DNA of 64,000 bases. Source: Croceicoccus gelatinilyticus (GTDB lineage: Bacteria; Pseudomonadota; Alphaproteobacteria; Sphingomonadales; Sphingomonadaceae). Below, one piece after another: positions 21,689 through 30,421 of the stretch. The notes beneath the pieces were generated by a model, which saw only the letters and a program-made list of their open reading frames with translations, was not told the origin of the DNA and did no database searches. The DNA is taken from NCBI RefSeq assembly GCF_018398395.1, contig NZ_JAHCBF010000001.1, forward strand, positions 434,001 through 498,000, given 5' to 3'. The position numbers were made by a program, and so were the translations under genes. Each line of letters starts with the position of its first letter. Positions within the stretch are counted from its first letter, which is position 1.

Positions 21689-21910
21689 TCAGCCCCAGCG
21701 ACCCGTTTCCATCCAGATCAGGAAGCGCTTCAGGGGCAGCAGCCAGACCACGCCGAGCACCAAATAGACCGGCACCTGCAGCAGCACGTGCCAGCGCGAG
21801 ATCGGCTCGATCAGTGTCACCACCAGACCGACGTATAGCATCATCGCGATAACTAGAGCGATAATCCCTACAGGCTTGCGCCAGGTCGGTTTCCAGTCGG
21901 GGCGATTCAC
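21689..21910 (-). CDS. DUF2842 small membrane protein
   Basis: This 73-residue protein has two predicted membrane helices ('IIALVIAMMLYVGLVVTLIE' and 'VYLVLGVVWLLPLKRFLIW') and the short N-terminal 'WRKPVG' seen in the alphaproteobacterial DUF2842 family. Function is unknown. GTG at 21910 overlaps the stop of the cyclo-ligase gene by 4 bases (GTGA), so it is translationally coupled and last in that operon. A longer frame to 22018 is antisense-like shadow inside the cyclo-ligase. Confidence 0.8.
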   Translation of the reverse strand: MNRPDWKPTWRKPVGIIALVIAMMLYVGLVVTLIEPISRWHVLLQVPVYLVLGVVWLLPLKRFLIWMETGRWG

Positions 21911-22494
21911 GCATCCTGCCTTTCGAAAGGGCCATAGAGCCGGGTCGGGGTCACGACCGCGGCCAGAAGCCTGTCGTGCGGTTCGAGCGGGAGCATGTCG
22001 ACCCTCTGCACGTCCCATGCAAGTCCGATCGGCAAAGCGCCGGCATTGCTTTCAAGCCAGCGGTCATAATGCCCGCCACCTTGGCCCAGCCGCGCACCGC
22101 TTTCGGTAAAGCCCACGAGAGGCACGAAAATAATGTCGGGCGCGATAGCTTCGGCATCGGCTGAAGGCTGGAGCGCGCCGAAGGGGCCGACATCGAGATC
22201 GGTATCGCCCCAGGGGTCAGCCCACTCGGCGAAATGCATTGGCTCACCCGCATCGTCAAAGCGGGGCAGGGCGATTCGATGGCCCGCCTCGGAAAAGAAG
22301 CGCGCATATCCGCCTGTCGGAGCTTCGGTAGGCAGGGGGTGATAGAACCCGATGACAGCGCCCTCGGGCACGAGCTCAAGAACGGGCGAGGGCGGCCTGC
22401 GAAACAGCAGCGCCTTCGTCACATCAGGCAGCGCCGCCACATGCTCCCGCCGCGCATCCCGAAGCCGCCTGCGCAATCCCGCCTTGGTGTCCAT
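21907..22494 (-). CDS. fau: 5-formyltetrahydrofolate cyclo-ligase
   Basis: This enzyme converts 5-formyl-tetrahydrofolate to 5,10-methenyl-THF with ATP, recycling an inhibitory folate. The 195-residue product has the family's 'RRRLRDARREH' N-terminus, 'VIGFYHPLPTEAPT', and the signature 'GARLGQGGGHYDRWL' near residues 130-145. Its position just downstream of a 6S RNA candidate and zapA copies the conserved zapA-ssrS-fau order known from many proteobacteria, which supports both calls. Confidence 0.92.
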   Translation of the reverse strand: MDTKAGLRRRLRDARREHVAALPDVTKALLFRRPPSPVLELVPEGAVIGFYHPLPTEAPTGGYARFFSEAGHRIALPRFDDAGEPMHFAEWADPWGDTDLDVGPFGALQPSADAEAIAPDIIFVPLVGFTESGARLGQGGGHYDRWLESNAGALPIGLAWDVQRVDMLPLEPHDRLLAAVVTPTRLYGPFERQDA

Positions 22495-22619
22495 CTAAGC
22501 CCCTTGATCGAAATCGTCTTTCGGGAGCGCAGTTTTCGTCCAGATCGAGCCGAGAATGGTGCCTTCGGAGAACCGGCGCGCAGCGACCGTCCGGTCGTGA
22601 GCACCGGAAGCGCAACGAA

Positions 22620-22830
22620 GGTGCCGTTCGCAGGCCGGTATGGGCGGAAACTGCGCCCCGAAAAGGTGACGGGCCCACCGTGGGTCGTTTGCCGTATGAA
22701 ATCCTCTGACGCCTAAGCATCAGGTGGAGGCCGTTTCAGCCGGCCCACGAGCCAGCCAAGGGACAGCCCCCTAGGATTGGTTATAGCCTCAGGGATGTTC
22801 TGTCGGCTCGTGCCGGGCAGAACCCGTCGA
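22620..22830 (-). ncRNA. ssrS: 6S RNA candidate (ssrS), ends approximate
   Basis: The 344-base gap between zapA and fau is the conserved home of 6S RNA, which binds RNA polymerase sigma-70 holoenzyme. On the minus strand, 'CCCTGAGGCTATAACC' (22779-22794) resembles the left side of the E. coli 6S central bubble (CCCUGAGCCGAUAUUU), and 'GGCCTGCGAACGGCA' (22622-22636) resembles its closing 3' segment (GCCUGCGGCGGCA). An apical hairpin CTGATGC-TTAG-GCGTCAG (about 22707-22724) lies between, and short pairings (GTTC/GAAC, CCGG/CCGG) could close the molecule. Another hairpin, GTTCTG...CAGAAC (22796-22822), sits near the 5' side. Ends are estimates. The rest of the gap (22495-22619) shows nothing I can name. 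Confidence 0.72.
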
Positions 22831-22838
22831 GGGCGAAT

Positions 22839-23159
22839 TTAGGAGTGGTGGTCGCTACCCTCAAGATGCCGGACGATATTTTCGATCCTCGCCGTGATGG
22901 AATCGATCCGGCGGGAAATCGCCTTGTCCTCGTCGCGGTCCATTGCAGGGGCAGTATCGCCTTCGCGCAGGGCATGGACCTCGTCGGCCAGCAGCAGGGC
23001 GCCGAACAGAAGCATACGTGGCTCGGTCTGCCCGACCGCGCCTGCATCGCGCACGCGCGTGTCGATCATGCGGCCCAGCTGCGAGATGTGGTTTTCCTCG
23101 CCGGGCTGGCAGGAAACGGCAAAGCGGCGGCCGCCGATTTCAAGGTCGAGGTTTGCCAT
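22839..23159 (-). CDS. zapA: Cell division protein ZapA
   Basis: ZapA binds FtsZ and stabilises the Z-ring. The 106-residue product has the N-terminal ZapA fold ('LEIGGRRFAVSCQPGEENHI', 'LGRMIDTRV') and a C-terminal coiled coil ('DRDEDKAISRRIDSITARIE'). Its start codon overlaps the stop of the upstream coiled-coil gene by one base. The 6S RNA candidate and fau follow downstream, the usual order. Confidence 0.92.
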   Translation of the reverse strand: MANLDLEIGGRRFAVSCQPGEENHISQLGRMIDTRVRDAGAVGQTEPRMLLFGALLLADEVHALREGDTAPAMDRDEDKAISRRIDSITARIENIVRHLEGSDHHS

Positions 23160-23368
23160 CAGCCGTGGCTCCCGAATTCTTCGAGCAGGACATCAAGATC
23201 GGCCAGCGCATGGCCGACCTTCTCGCGCATGGCTTCGTGCGCGACCTTCAGGGTCTTCAGCTCCGACACTGCCGGGTTCGGCTGCACGACGGCTTTTTCC
23301 AGCCGCTCGAGCATCGCTTCCAGCCTGTCGAGGGCGCCTTCCATTTCGAGTCGCTCGGTCTTTGCCAT
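23159..23368 (-). CDS. Small coiled-coil protein, ZauP-like, upstream of zapA
   Basis: This 69-residue, highly charged protein is predicted to be almost wholly helical, with heptad-like leucines ('MEGALDRLEAMLERLEKAV', 'VGHALADLDVLLEEFG'). No catalytic motif is visible. It overlaps zapA and comes first in the operon. In Caulobacter a coiled-coil partner of ZapA, ZauP, is co-encoded with ZapA and helps focus the Z-ring; placement and size suggest the same role here, by inference. ATG 23368 is chosen for its compact start; the open frame extends to 23503. Confidence 0.75.
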   Translation of the reverse strand: MAKTERLEMEGALDRLEAMLERLEKAVVQPNPAVSELKTLKVAHEAMREKVGHALADLDVLLEEFGSHG

Positions 23369-23602
23369 GTTATGAAGTTCGCTTTCCCCACTCTCAGGTC
23401 CGTAATGGGCCCGATGGCGCATAGTCGCAAGGTGGGCAAACCCCTGATGCTGCGAAAGCGGTATGGCGACGTTCTGGCGCGACAATCGGGGCAGGGCACA
23501 CACCTCTACTAGTGGTGAACTTGACGCGGGGCAGTCGGACCCGCAATGCAGCGCCGCAACGAATCACCCGCTCCTTGCGCACTGACCGGGAAGAGCCTGA
23601 CG

Positions 23603-25615
23603 ATGACTACCGATACCGCCCGCCTGGCCGACATGGCCAACGCGATCCGTGCACTTTCCATGGATGCCGTACAGGCGGCCAATTCGGGACATCCGGGTAT
23701 GCCGATGGGCATGGCCGACGTCGCCACCGTGCTGTTCGACGAATATCTGAAGTTCGATCCGGCCGCCCCGCATTGGGACGACCGTGACCGCTTCGTGCTG
23801 TCGGCGGGCCATGGCTCGATGCTGATCTACTCGCTGCTGCACCTGACCGGTTATGCGCGTCCGACGATGGACGACATCCGCAATTTCCGCCAGCTGGGCA
23901 GCCCTTGCGCCGGTCACCCGGAAAACTTCCTGCTCGACGGCGTCGAGTGCACGACCGGCCCGCTGGGCCAGGGCCTTGCGATGGCCGTGGGCATGGCGAT
24001 TGCAGAGCGTCACCTTAACGCCAAGCACGGCGACGACCTTGTCGACCACCGCACCTGGGTGATCGCGGGCGACGGTTGCCTGATGGAAGGCATCAACCAC
24101 GAAGCGGTTGGCCTTGCTGGTCACCTCGGCCTCGGCCGCATGATTGTGCTGTGGGACGACAACAACATCACCATCGACGGTTCGGTCGAACTGTCGTCGA
24201 GCGAGGACGTCGAGGCCCGCTATCGCGCGTCGAAGTGGCACACGGTTCGCTGTGACGGTCATGATCCGGCGGACATCCGCCGCGCGCTGGACGAGGCGAT
24301 TGCCGATCCGCGTCCCTCGCTGGTCGCCTGCAAGACCGTTATCGGCAAGGGCGCGCCCAACAAGCAGGGCACGAGTGCGACGCACGGCGCGCCGCTGGGC
24401 GCCGAAGAGATCGAGGCCGCCCGTAAGGAACTCGGCTGGACCGCAGAACCGTTCGTCATTCCCGACGATATCGCCGCGGCCTGGAAGAAGACTGGCGAAC
24501 GCGGTGCTGCCGCCCGTGAGGCATGGCACCAGCGTTACGAAGCCGACAAGGATCGCGCCGAGGCTTATGAAGCATCGACGACGCTGCCTGGCGCGGATGC
24601 CGGCGCAGTGCTGCAGGACTATATCCGCGGTCTCGTCGCAGAGCCCAAGAAGGTTGCCACTCGCAAGGCTTCCGAAATGGCGCTCGGTCCGCTGACCGAG
24701 GCGTTCCCCAACATGATCGGTGGCAGCGCCGACCTGACGGGTTCGAACAACACCAAGACCAAGTCGACCGGTCCGATCACCATCGACAACTACGACGGCA
24801 GCTATGTCTATTACGGCATCCGCGAATTTGGCATGGCCGCCGCGATGAACGGCATGGCGCTGCACGGGGGCATTGCGCCCTATGGCGGCACGTTCCTGAT
24901 CTTCTCGGATTATTGCCGCAACGCGGTGCGCCTGTCGGCCCTGCAGCAGGTCGGCGTGACTTATGTCTTCACGCACGACAGCATCGGACTTGGCGAAGAC
25001 GGCCCGACGCACCAGCCGGTCGAACAGGTTATGAGCCTGCGTCTCATTCCGAACCTCAATGTCATGCGTCCGTGCGACACGATCGAAACGGCGGAATGCT
25101 GGGCGATCGCAATGGCCAACACCGAAACGCCGTCCGTCCTCGCCCTGTCCCGCCAGAACCTGCCGCAGCTTCGCGGTGAGGGTGAAGAGGCCTGGGAGGC
25201 GAGCGCAAACAAGTCGGCAAAGGGCGCTTATCGCCTGAAGTCGGCCGATGCGGCGCGCAAGGTCATCCTGATTGCGACCGGTTCCGAAGTCGCGCTGGCA
25301 TGCGACGTGGCCAAGGCTCTTGAATTAGACGGGATCGGCGCAGACGTTATTTCGATGCCGTGCATGGAACTGTTCGAGGCGCAGGACGCTTCCTACAAAC
25401 AGGACCTTCTGCCGAACGTCGATCCGTCCGAAATCCTTCGGGTATCGATCGAGGCGGGTTCCACTCTCGGGTGGGAACGCTACACGATGGCGAACGGCCT
25501 CAATATCGGTCTTGACCGCTTCGGTGCATCCGCACCGGCGGATCAGCTTTTCGAACGCTTTGGGTTCACGGTCGATGCGATCGTGCCGCAGATCAAAGCG
25601 AAACTAGGCGAATAA
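23603..25615 (+). CDS. tkt: Transketolase
   Basis: Transketolase is the thiamine diphosphate enzyme moving two-carbon units in the non-oxidative pentose phosphate pathway. The 670-residue protein has 'SGHPGMPMG', the TPP/Mg2+ motif around '[19 protein letters not shown]' with '[10 protein letters not shown]', the central '[10 protein letters not shown]', and '[18 protein letters not shown]' in the pyrimidine domain. ATG 23603 was chosen over the upstream ATG at 23546 because the protein then begins at the conserved '[14 protein letters not shown]' region, with 'ggaagag' upstream. It starts the tkt-gap-MOSC-pgk-fda cluster. The 234-base region upstream, shared with the divergent zapA operon, holds no gene. 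Confidence 0.96.
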   Translation: MTTDTARLADMANAIRALSMDAVQAANSGHPGMPMGMADVATVLFDEYLKFDPAAPHWDDRDRFVLSAGHGSMLIYSLLHLTGYARPTMDDIRNFRQLGSPCAGHPENFLLDGVECTTGPLGQGLAMAVGMAIAERHLNAKHGDDLVDHRTWVIAGDGCLMEGINHEAVGLAGHLGLGRMIVLWDDNNITIDGSVELSSSEDVEARYRASKWHTVRCDGHDPADIRRALDEAIADPRPSLVACKTVIGKGAPNKQGTSATHGAPLGAEEIEAARKELGWTAEPFVIPDDIAAAWKKTGERGAAAREAWHQRYEADKDRAEAYEASTTLPGADAGAVLQDYIRGLVAEPKKVATRKASEMALGPLTEAFPNMIGGSADLTGSNNTKTKSTGPITIDNYDGSYVYYGIREFGMAAAMNGMALHGGIAPYGGTFLIFSDYCRNAVRLSALQQVGVTYVFTHDSIGLGEDGPTHQPVEQVMSLRLIPNLNVMRPCDTIETAECWAIAMANTETPSVLALSRQNLPQLRGEGEEAWEASANKSAKGAYRLKSADAARKVILIATGSEVALACDVAKALELDGIGADVISMPCMELFEAQDASYKQDLLPNVDPSEILRVSIEAGSTLGWERYTMANGLNIGLDRFGASAPADQLFERFGFTVDAIVPQIKAKLGE

Positions 25616-25631
25616 ACAGGAGATTACTGGC

Positions 25632-26639
25632 ATGGCGACCAAGGTTGCGATCAACGGTTTCGGACGTATCGGGCGGCTCGTCGCCCGCGCTATCCTGGAG
25701 CGTGACGACCACGATCTCGAACTCGTAGCGATCAACGACCTGGCAGACGCCAAGGCCAACGCACTTCTCTTCCAGTACGATTCGACCCACGGCCGCTTCC
25801 CCGGCACGGTCGAAGCTGGCGATGACAGCATCACCGTGAACGGCAAGAAGATCGCTGTTACGTCCGAGCGTGAGCCCGGCAAGCTGCCGCACGCCGACAT
25901 GGGCATCGACATCGTCCTGGAATGCACCGGCTTCTTCCAGTCCGATGAAGCAGCCCGCCCGCACATCGCGGCAGGTGCCAAGAAGGTTCTTATCTCCGCA
26001 CCGGCTTCAGGCGTTTCCAAGACCATCGTCTTCGGCGTGAACCAGGACACCCTGACGGCAGAAGACGACGTCGTTTCGAACGCATCGTGCACCACCAACT
26101 GCCTCGCTCCGGTTGCAAAGGTTCTTCAGGACGCTGTCGGTATCGAGCGCGGTTTCATGACCACGATCCACTCGTACACCAACGACCAGCGTATGCTGGA
26201 CCAGATGCACTCCGACATGCGCCGTGCGCGCGGTGGTGCGCAGAACATGATCCCGACCACCACCGGCGCTGCCCGTGCGGTTGGCCTCGTCCTGCCCGAA
26301 CTGAAGGGCAAACTCGACGGTTCGTCGGTCCGCGTGCCGACCCCGAACGTGTCGCTGATCGACCTCGTCTTCACGCCGTCGCGCGATACGACGAAGGAAG
26401 AGATCAACGCGGCGCTCAAGGCCGCTGCCGAAGGTCCGATGAAGGGAGTTCTCGACTACACCGCACAGCCGCTGGTTTCGTCGGACTTCAACCACTATCC
26501 CGCCAGCTCGACGGTCGACAGCCTCGAAACCGCGGTTCTCGAAGGCAAGCTTGCCCGTGTCGTGTCCTGGTACGACAATGAGTGGGGCTTCTCGAACCGC
26601 ATGATCGACACCGCCGGCAAGATGGCGAGCTTCCTGTAA
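25632..26639 (+). CDS. gap: Glyceraldehyde-3-phosphate dehydrogenase, type I
   Basis: GAPDH oxidatively phosphorylates glyceraldehyde-3-phosphate to 1,3-bisphosphoglycerate. The 335-residue protein has the Rossmann start '[16 protein letters not shown]', the catalytic cysteine in '[13 protein letters not shown]' (about residue 155), and '[13 protein letters not shown]' at the C-terminus. An 'aggag' ribosome binding site precedes the ATG. It lies 16 bases after tkt and is followed after about 15 bases by the MOSC gene, so one transcript is likely. Confidence 0.97.
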   Translation: MATKVAINGFGRIGRLVARAILERDDHDLELVAINDLADAKANALLFQYDSTHGRFPGTVEAGDDSITVNGKKIAVTSEREPGKLPHADMGIDIVLECTGFFQSDEAARPHIAAGAKKVLISAPASGVSKTIVFGVNQDTLTAEDDVVSNASCTTNCLAPVAKVLQDAVGIERGFMTTIHSYTNDQRMLDQMHSDMRRARGGAQNMIPTTTGAARAVGLVLPELKGKLDGSSVRVPTPNVSLIDLVFTPSRDTTKEEINAALKAAAEGPMKGVLDYTAQPLVSSDFNHYPASSTVDSLETAVLEGKLARVVSWYDNEWGFSNRMIDTAGKMASFL

Positions 26640-26654
26640 GAGAGGTTGGCTGAC

Positions 26655-27128
26655 ATGGGGGCTACGGGACGATTGGGCGGCATCGCGCGGCACGATCGTC
26701 CGCGTGGCCCCATGGAACTGACCGACGAGGCGAAAGTCACCCTGCGCGAAGGCATCGCGGGGGACTATCGCGGCGCGATAAAGCCGGATGGTCCGCGCAA
26801 GCGGCAGGTCTCGCTGATCAGCGCCGAGGACTGGGCTGCCGCGATGGCGGATCTCGGCCTCGATGCAGGGGCAATTCCCTGGCAGGAGCGCCGCGCCAAC
26901 CTGCTAGTTCAAGGGCTTACCCTGCCGCGGGACCATGGCGCACGCATCCGCATTGGCGACGACGTCGTGATCGAGGTCGTGCAGGAATGCGACCCGTGTA
27001 GTCGCATGGAAGAAATTTACACCGGACTGAAAACCGCGCTCACCCCCGAATGGCGGGGCGGGGTGCTTGGCCGCGTGCTTGAAGAAGGCACGATCAGGAC
27101 CGGCGACACCATAAGGATCGAAGAATGA
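26655..27128 (+). CDS. MOSC-domain protein
   Basis: This 157-residue protein is a compact MOSC domain, the beta fold found at the C-terminus of molybdenum cofactor sulfurases. The conserved cysteine appears in '[18 protein letters not shown]', followed by '[19 protein letters not shown]'. Stand-alone MOSC proteins bind sulfur or the molybdenum cofactor; the exact role here is unknown. It sits between gap and pgk, overlaps pgk by 4 bases (ATGA), and shares the operon's ribosome binding site style ('agagagg'). TTG at 26646 is a possible alternative start. Confidence 0.82.
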   Translation: MGATGRLGGIARHDRPRGPMELTDEAKVTLREGIAGDYRGAIKPDGPRKRQVSLISAEDWAAAMADLGLDAGAIPWQERRANLLVQGLTLPRDHGARIRIGDDVVIEVVQECDPCSRMEEIYTGLKTALTPEWRGGVLGRVLEEGTIRTGDTIRIEE

Positions 27129-28324
27129 GCAACTTTCGCACGCTTGACGATGTCGGTGACGTATCGGGCAAAGTCGCGCTGGTCCGTGTCGACCTGAACC
27201 TGCCGATGAATGGCGGACAGGTCACCGACAAGACCCGCATCACCGCCTCGGCCCCGACGATCCTCGAACTTGCCGATGCAGGTGCCAAGGTCCTGCTGCT
27301 CGCGCACTTCGGTCGTCCCAAGGGCGCTCGCAACTCGACAATGAGCCTGTCGATGGTGGTCGATGCCGTGCAGGACATTCTGGGCCGCGAAATCATGTTC
27401 GTGCCCGAAGTCGCAGGCGACGTCGTCGCACAGTCGATCGGCATCATGCGCCCCGGCGACATCTCGATCCTCGAAAACACCCGCTTCTGGCCGGGTGAAG
27501 AAAAGAACGATCCCGAATTCGCCAAGGCCATTGCCGCCAATGGCGATCTTTACGTCAACGACGCGTTCTCCGCCGCGCACCGCGCCCATGCTTCGACTGA
27601 GGGGCTGACCAAGCTGCTCCCGTCCTATGCCGGTCGCTCGATGCAGAAGGAGCTTGAAGCACTCGACAAGGCGCTGGGCAGCCCGGAAAAGCCGGTTGCA
27701 GCCGTTGTCGGCGGGGCCAAGGTCTCTTCCAAGCTCGACGTGCTGCGCCATCTGGTCGGTCAGGTCGATCACCTCATCATCGGCGGCGGCATGGCCAACA
27801 CCTTCCTTGCCGCGCGCGGGGTCGATGTGGGCAAGTCGCTTTGCGAGCATGACCTGACCGGCACGGCGGAAGAGATCATGGATGCTGCCGACGCTTCGGG
27901 TTGCACCGTGCACCTGCCTTACGATGTCGTCGTCTCGAAGGAATTTGCGAAGAACCCGCCTTCGATGCGGACTTGCAACGTTCACGAAGTCGCCGACGAC
28001 GAAATGATCCTCGACGTCGGTCCGCAGGCTGTCGAGGCGCTGGGCGATGTGCTCAAGACTTGCCGCACGCTTGTCTGGAACGGCCCGATGGGCGCGTTCG
28101 AGACCGAGCCGTTCGATGCCGCCACGGTCGCTCTGGCGCGCACGGCAGCGGCACTGTCGAAGGAAGGTTCGCTCGTCTCGGTCGCCGGTGGTGGCGATAC
28201 GGTCGCGGCGCTTAACCATGCCGGTGTGGCCGGTGATTTCACTTATATTTCAACTGCAGGCGGTGCCTTCCTCGAATGGATGGAAGGCAAGGAACTGCCC
28301 GGTGTTGCTGCCCTGTCGCAATAA
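27125..28324 (+). CDS. pgk: Phosphoglycerate kinase
   Basis: PGK transfers phosphate from 1,3-bisphosphoglycerate to ADP, the first ATP-yielding step of glycolysis. The 399-residue product has 'VRVDLNLP', '[11 protein letters not shown]', '[14 protein letters not shown]', and the nucleotide-binding '[11 protein letters not shown]' near the C-terminus. The catalytic arginines and lysines of these motifs are present. Its start overlaps the MOSC stop, and the aldolase gene follows 42 bases later with its own ribosome binding site. Confidence 0.97.
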   Translation: MSNFRTLDDVGDVSGKVALVRVDLNLPMNGGQVTDKTRITASAPTILELADAGAKVLLLAHFGRPKGARNSTMSLSMVVDAVQDILGREIMFVPEVAGDVVAQSIGIMRPGDISILENTRFWPGEEKNDPEFAKAIAANGDLYVNDAFSAAHRAHASTEGLTKLLPSYAGRSMQKELEALDKALGSPEKPVAAVVGGAKVSSKLDVLRHLVGQVDHLIIGGGMANTFLAARGVDVGKSLCEHDLTGTAEEIMDAADASGCTVHLPYDVVVSKEFAKNPPSMRTCNVHEVADDEMILDVGPQAVEALGDVLKTCRTLVWNGPMGAFETEPFDAATVALARTAAALSKEGSLVSVAGGGDTVAALNHAGVAGDFTYISTAGGAFLEWMEGKELPGVAALSQ

Positions 28325-28366
28325 AGGCAGCGCACCGGATCATTGCGACGAGGGAGCGCAGACTAC

Positions 28367-29239
28367 ATGGATATGAAGAAGCAGATTGCCGACGGACAGG
28401 GCTTTATCGCCGCGCTCGACCAGTCGGGCGGTTCAACCCCGAAGGCACTGCGCGGTTACGGCGTGGAAGACAGCGAGTGGTCGGGCGACGAGGAGATGTT
28501 CGCCAAGATCCACGAGATGCGCAGCCGCATCATCACCAGCCCGTCGTTCTCGAACGGTAAGGTGATCGGTGCGATCCTGTTCGAAAAGACCATGGACGGA
28601 CAGGTTGAAGGCAAGCCGACCCCGCAGGCGCTGATCGATCGCGGCATCGTGCCGTTCATCAAGATCGACAAGGGTCTCGAGGACGAGGCAAATGGCGTTC
28701 AGATGATGAAGCCGATGCCCGAACTCGACACGCTTCTGGCCCGCGCCAAGTCGCTCGGCGTTTTCGGCACCAAGGAACGTTCGGTCATCAACGAGGCGAA
28801 CCCCGAAGGTATCGCGGCGATCGTCGCGCAGCAGTTCGAAGTGGGCCGCCAAGTGCTGGCAGCGGGTCTCGTCCCGATGCTGGAGCCCGAGTACTCGATC
28901 AAGGCCGAGGGCCGCGCCGAGGGTGAGAAGATCCTGAAGGCCGAGATCCTCAAGAACCTCGAAACGATGGACGAGCAGGTCATGCTCAAGCTGTCGATCC
29001 CGGTCGAGGCGAACCTCTACGCCGACCTGATCGCGCACCCCAAGGTCCTGGCCGTCGTCGCGCTTTCGGGCGGTTACTCGACGGACGAGGCCTGCGAAAA
29101 GCTGGCGCAGAACAAGGGCATGATCGCAAGCTTCAGCCGCGGGTTGCTGCAGGACCTGCGCGCAGGGCAGTCGGATGCAGAGTTCGACAAGACGCTGGGC
29201 GATGCGATCGACCAGATCTACGCCGCAAGCGTCGCCTGA
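28367..29239 (+). CDS. fda: Fructose-bisphosphate aldolase, class I
   Basis: This Schiff-base aldolase cleaves fructose-1,6-bisphosphate to two trioses. The 290-residue protein closely follows the class I bacterial type, for example 'FIAALDQSGGSTPKALRGYG', 'MRSRIITSPSFS', 'VPFIKIDKGL', the Schiff-base region 'VMLKLSIPVEANLY' (Lys at about 210), and 'ASFSRGLLQDLRAGQS'. No class II (zinc) motif is present. ATG 28367 was chosen for 'gagggag' ten bases upstream; ATG 28373 is possible. It closes the glycolytic cluster. Confidence 0.95.
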   Translation: MDMKKQIADGQGFIAALDQSGGSTPKALRGYGVEDSEWSGDEEMFAKIHEMRSRIITSPSFSNGKVIGAILFEKTMDGQVEGKPTPQALIDRGIVPFIKIDKGLEDEANGVQMMKPMPELDTLLARAKSLGVFGTKERSVINEANPEGIAAIVAQQFEVGRQVLAAGLVPMLEPEYSIKAEGRAEGEKILKAEILKNLETMDEQVMLKLSIPVEANLYADLIAHPKVLAVVALSGGYSTDEACEKLAQNKGMIASFSRGLLQDLRAGQSDAEFDKTLGDAIDQIYAASVA

Positions 29240-29244
29240 TCTAA

Positions 29245-29634
29245 TCAGGTTCCGAAGCGGAAACGATATTCGGCCGGGGCGATGTCCGCCTCGGCCGTTT
29301 TCGTTGGGCGAACCTCTTCGAGCGTGAAGGCGTAGTTGTCGCCCATGGGGTGCTCGCCCACGAGGGTCCCCTGGCCAAGCGTCACCCATGCCTGCCTGTT
29401 CTCGCCAGACCGTTCGACTTCGACGAGCAGCGTGAGGCGCCCTTGCCACACGCATTGGACGCCTGATGGGCAACGGCTGTCTTCGCCGACCTGTAGCGGC
29501 GTCAACACGGCATTGCCGTTGCGAACCGCTTCACCGATGGCCACGAAACTCCCCTCGGCCGCGACGTCGCTGTTGGGCAGGGTGGCGCATCCCGACAGCA
29601 GAATGGCGATTGCGGTAGCGGCCTGTTTGATCAT
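29245..29634 (-). CDS. Hypothetical lipoprotein
   Basis: This 129-residue protein has a lipoprotein signal ('MIKQAATAIAILLSGCATLP'; Cys about 16), then a small beta-rich domain with two cysteines in 'DSRCPSGVQCVWQGRLTLLV' that could form a disulfide. The motif pattern 'C-P-S-G-V-Q-C-V-W-Q-G' recurs in small secreted proteins of this group but I know no function. ATG 29634 is set by the signal peptide; upstream frame to 29685 is antisense to thiE. It lies between the aldolase and thiE on the opposite strand. Confidence 0.7.
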   Translation of the reverse strand: MIKQAATAIAILLSGCATLPNSDVAAEGSFVAIGEAVRNGNAVLTPLQVGEDSRCPSGVQCVWQGRLTLLVEVERSGENRQAWVTLGQGTLVGEHPMGDNYAFTLEEVRPTKTAEADIAPAEYRFRFGT

Positions 29635-29675
29635 GCGTCTTTCCTCTGGCGTCACACGCGGGTAGAGCGCGGCAC

Positions 29676-30326
29676 ATGAACACAACGTGCCAGCTCTACC
29701 TGATTTCCCCGCTCGACGTTTCGGGCGACTTTCCCGACCGCCTTGCCCGCGCTCTTGATGCGGGCAAAGGCGTCGTCACAGCGTTCCAGTTCCGCGTGAA
29801 GGGGATCGACGACCAGCACGAGGCCGCGCGCCTTGCCGAACCGCTGCAGGCGATCTGCGCGGAACGTGACGTGGCTTTCATCGTCAACGACTCGATCGCG
29901 CTCGCCAAGCGGCTCAACGCCGATGGCGTGCATCTTGGCCAGTCGGACGGTGAGGTGAAGGATGCGCGCGAACGGCTTGGCCGCGATGCGCAGATCGGCG
30001 TGACCTGCCACAACAGCCGCCACCTTGCCATGCAGGCAGGCGAAGACGGCGCGGACTATGTCGCGTTCGGTGCCTTTTTCCCGACCGAGACGAAGGAAAC
30101 CGAATACCGGGCAGAGCTCGACCTGCTCGAATGGTGGTACCACGTCTTCGAGCTTCCCTCGGTCGCTATCGGCGGCATCACGCCCGACAATTGCGCACCG
30201 CTTGTAACGGCAGGGGCGGACTTCCTCGCGGTCTGTGGTGCGGTCTGGAACGGGGACGAGGTCGCTGCCGTCAAGGCGTTCGCCAAGGCCATGGAGGACG
30301 CTCCGCAGCCCGACCCGGAGCCCTGA
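29676..30326 (+). CDS. thiE: Thiamine phosphate synthase (ThiE family)
   Basis: ThiE couples HMP-pyrophosphate and thiazole phosphate into thiamine phosphate. The 216-residue TIM-barrel protein has the family blocks 'FIVNDSIALAKRLNADGVHL' with 'GQSDGEVKDAR', 'GADYVAFGAFFPTETKET' (here written 'GADYVAFGAFFPTETK'), and the phosphate-binding 'VAIGGITPDNCAPLVTAGAD'. The Mg2+ ligands of these motifs are visible. No TPP riboswitch can be seen in the 40 bases upstream, and no other thi gene is adjacent, so it could also act as a TenI/ThiE-like paralogue. Confidence 0.85.
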   Translation: MNTTCQLYLISPLDVSGDFPDRLARALDAGKGVVTAFQFRVKGIDDQHEAARLAEPLQAICAERDVAFIVNDSIALAKRLNADGVHLGQSDGEVKDARERLGRDAQIGVTCHNSRHLAMQAGEDGADYVAFGAFFPTETKETEYRAELDLLEWWYHVFELPSVAIGGITPDNCAPLVTAGADFLAVCGAVWNGDEVAAVKAFAKAMEDAPQPDPEP

Positions 30327-30421
30327 TCAGGCCCGGATGGGGCCAGGAACAAGCAGGCCGCGGACCCATCCGCGATTTCGCGCGTTGCTTCCGAAGACGA
30401 TAAAAATCTTCGGGAAATTCC

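Noticed and set aside
23564-25012. 482-codon minus-strand open frame within tkt
   Set aside because: Antisense to transketolase; composition reflects codon-position mirror bias.
27017-28219. 400-codon minus-strand open frame within pgk
   Set aside because: Antisense to a certain phosphoglycerate kinase gene, no recognisable protein.
29635-29675. TPP riboswitch before thiE
   Set aside because: The 41-base gap is too short to hold one and shows no THI-box.
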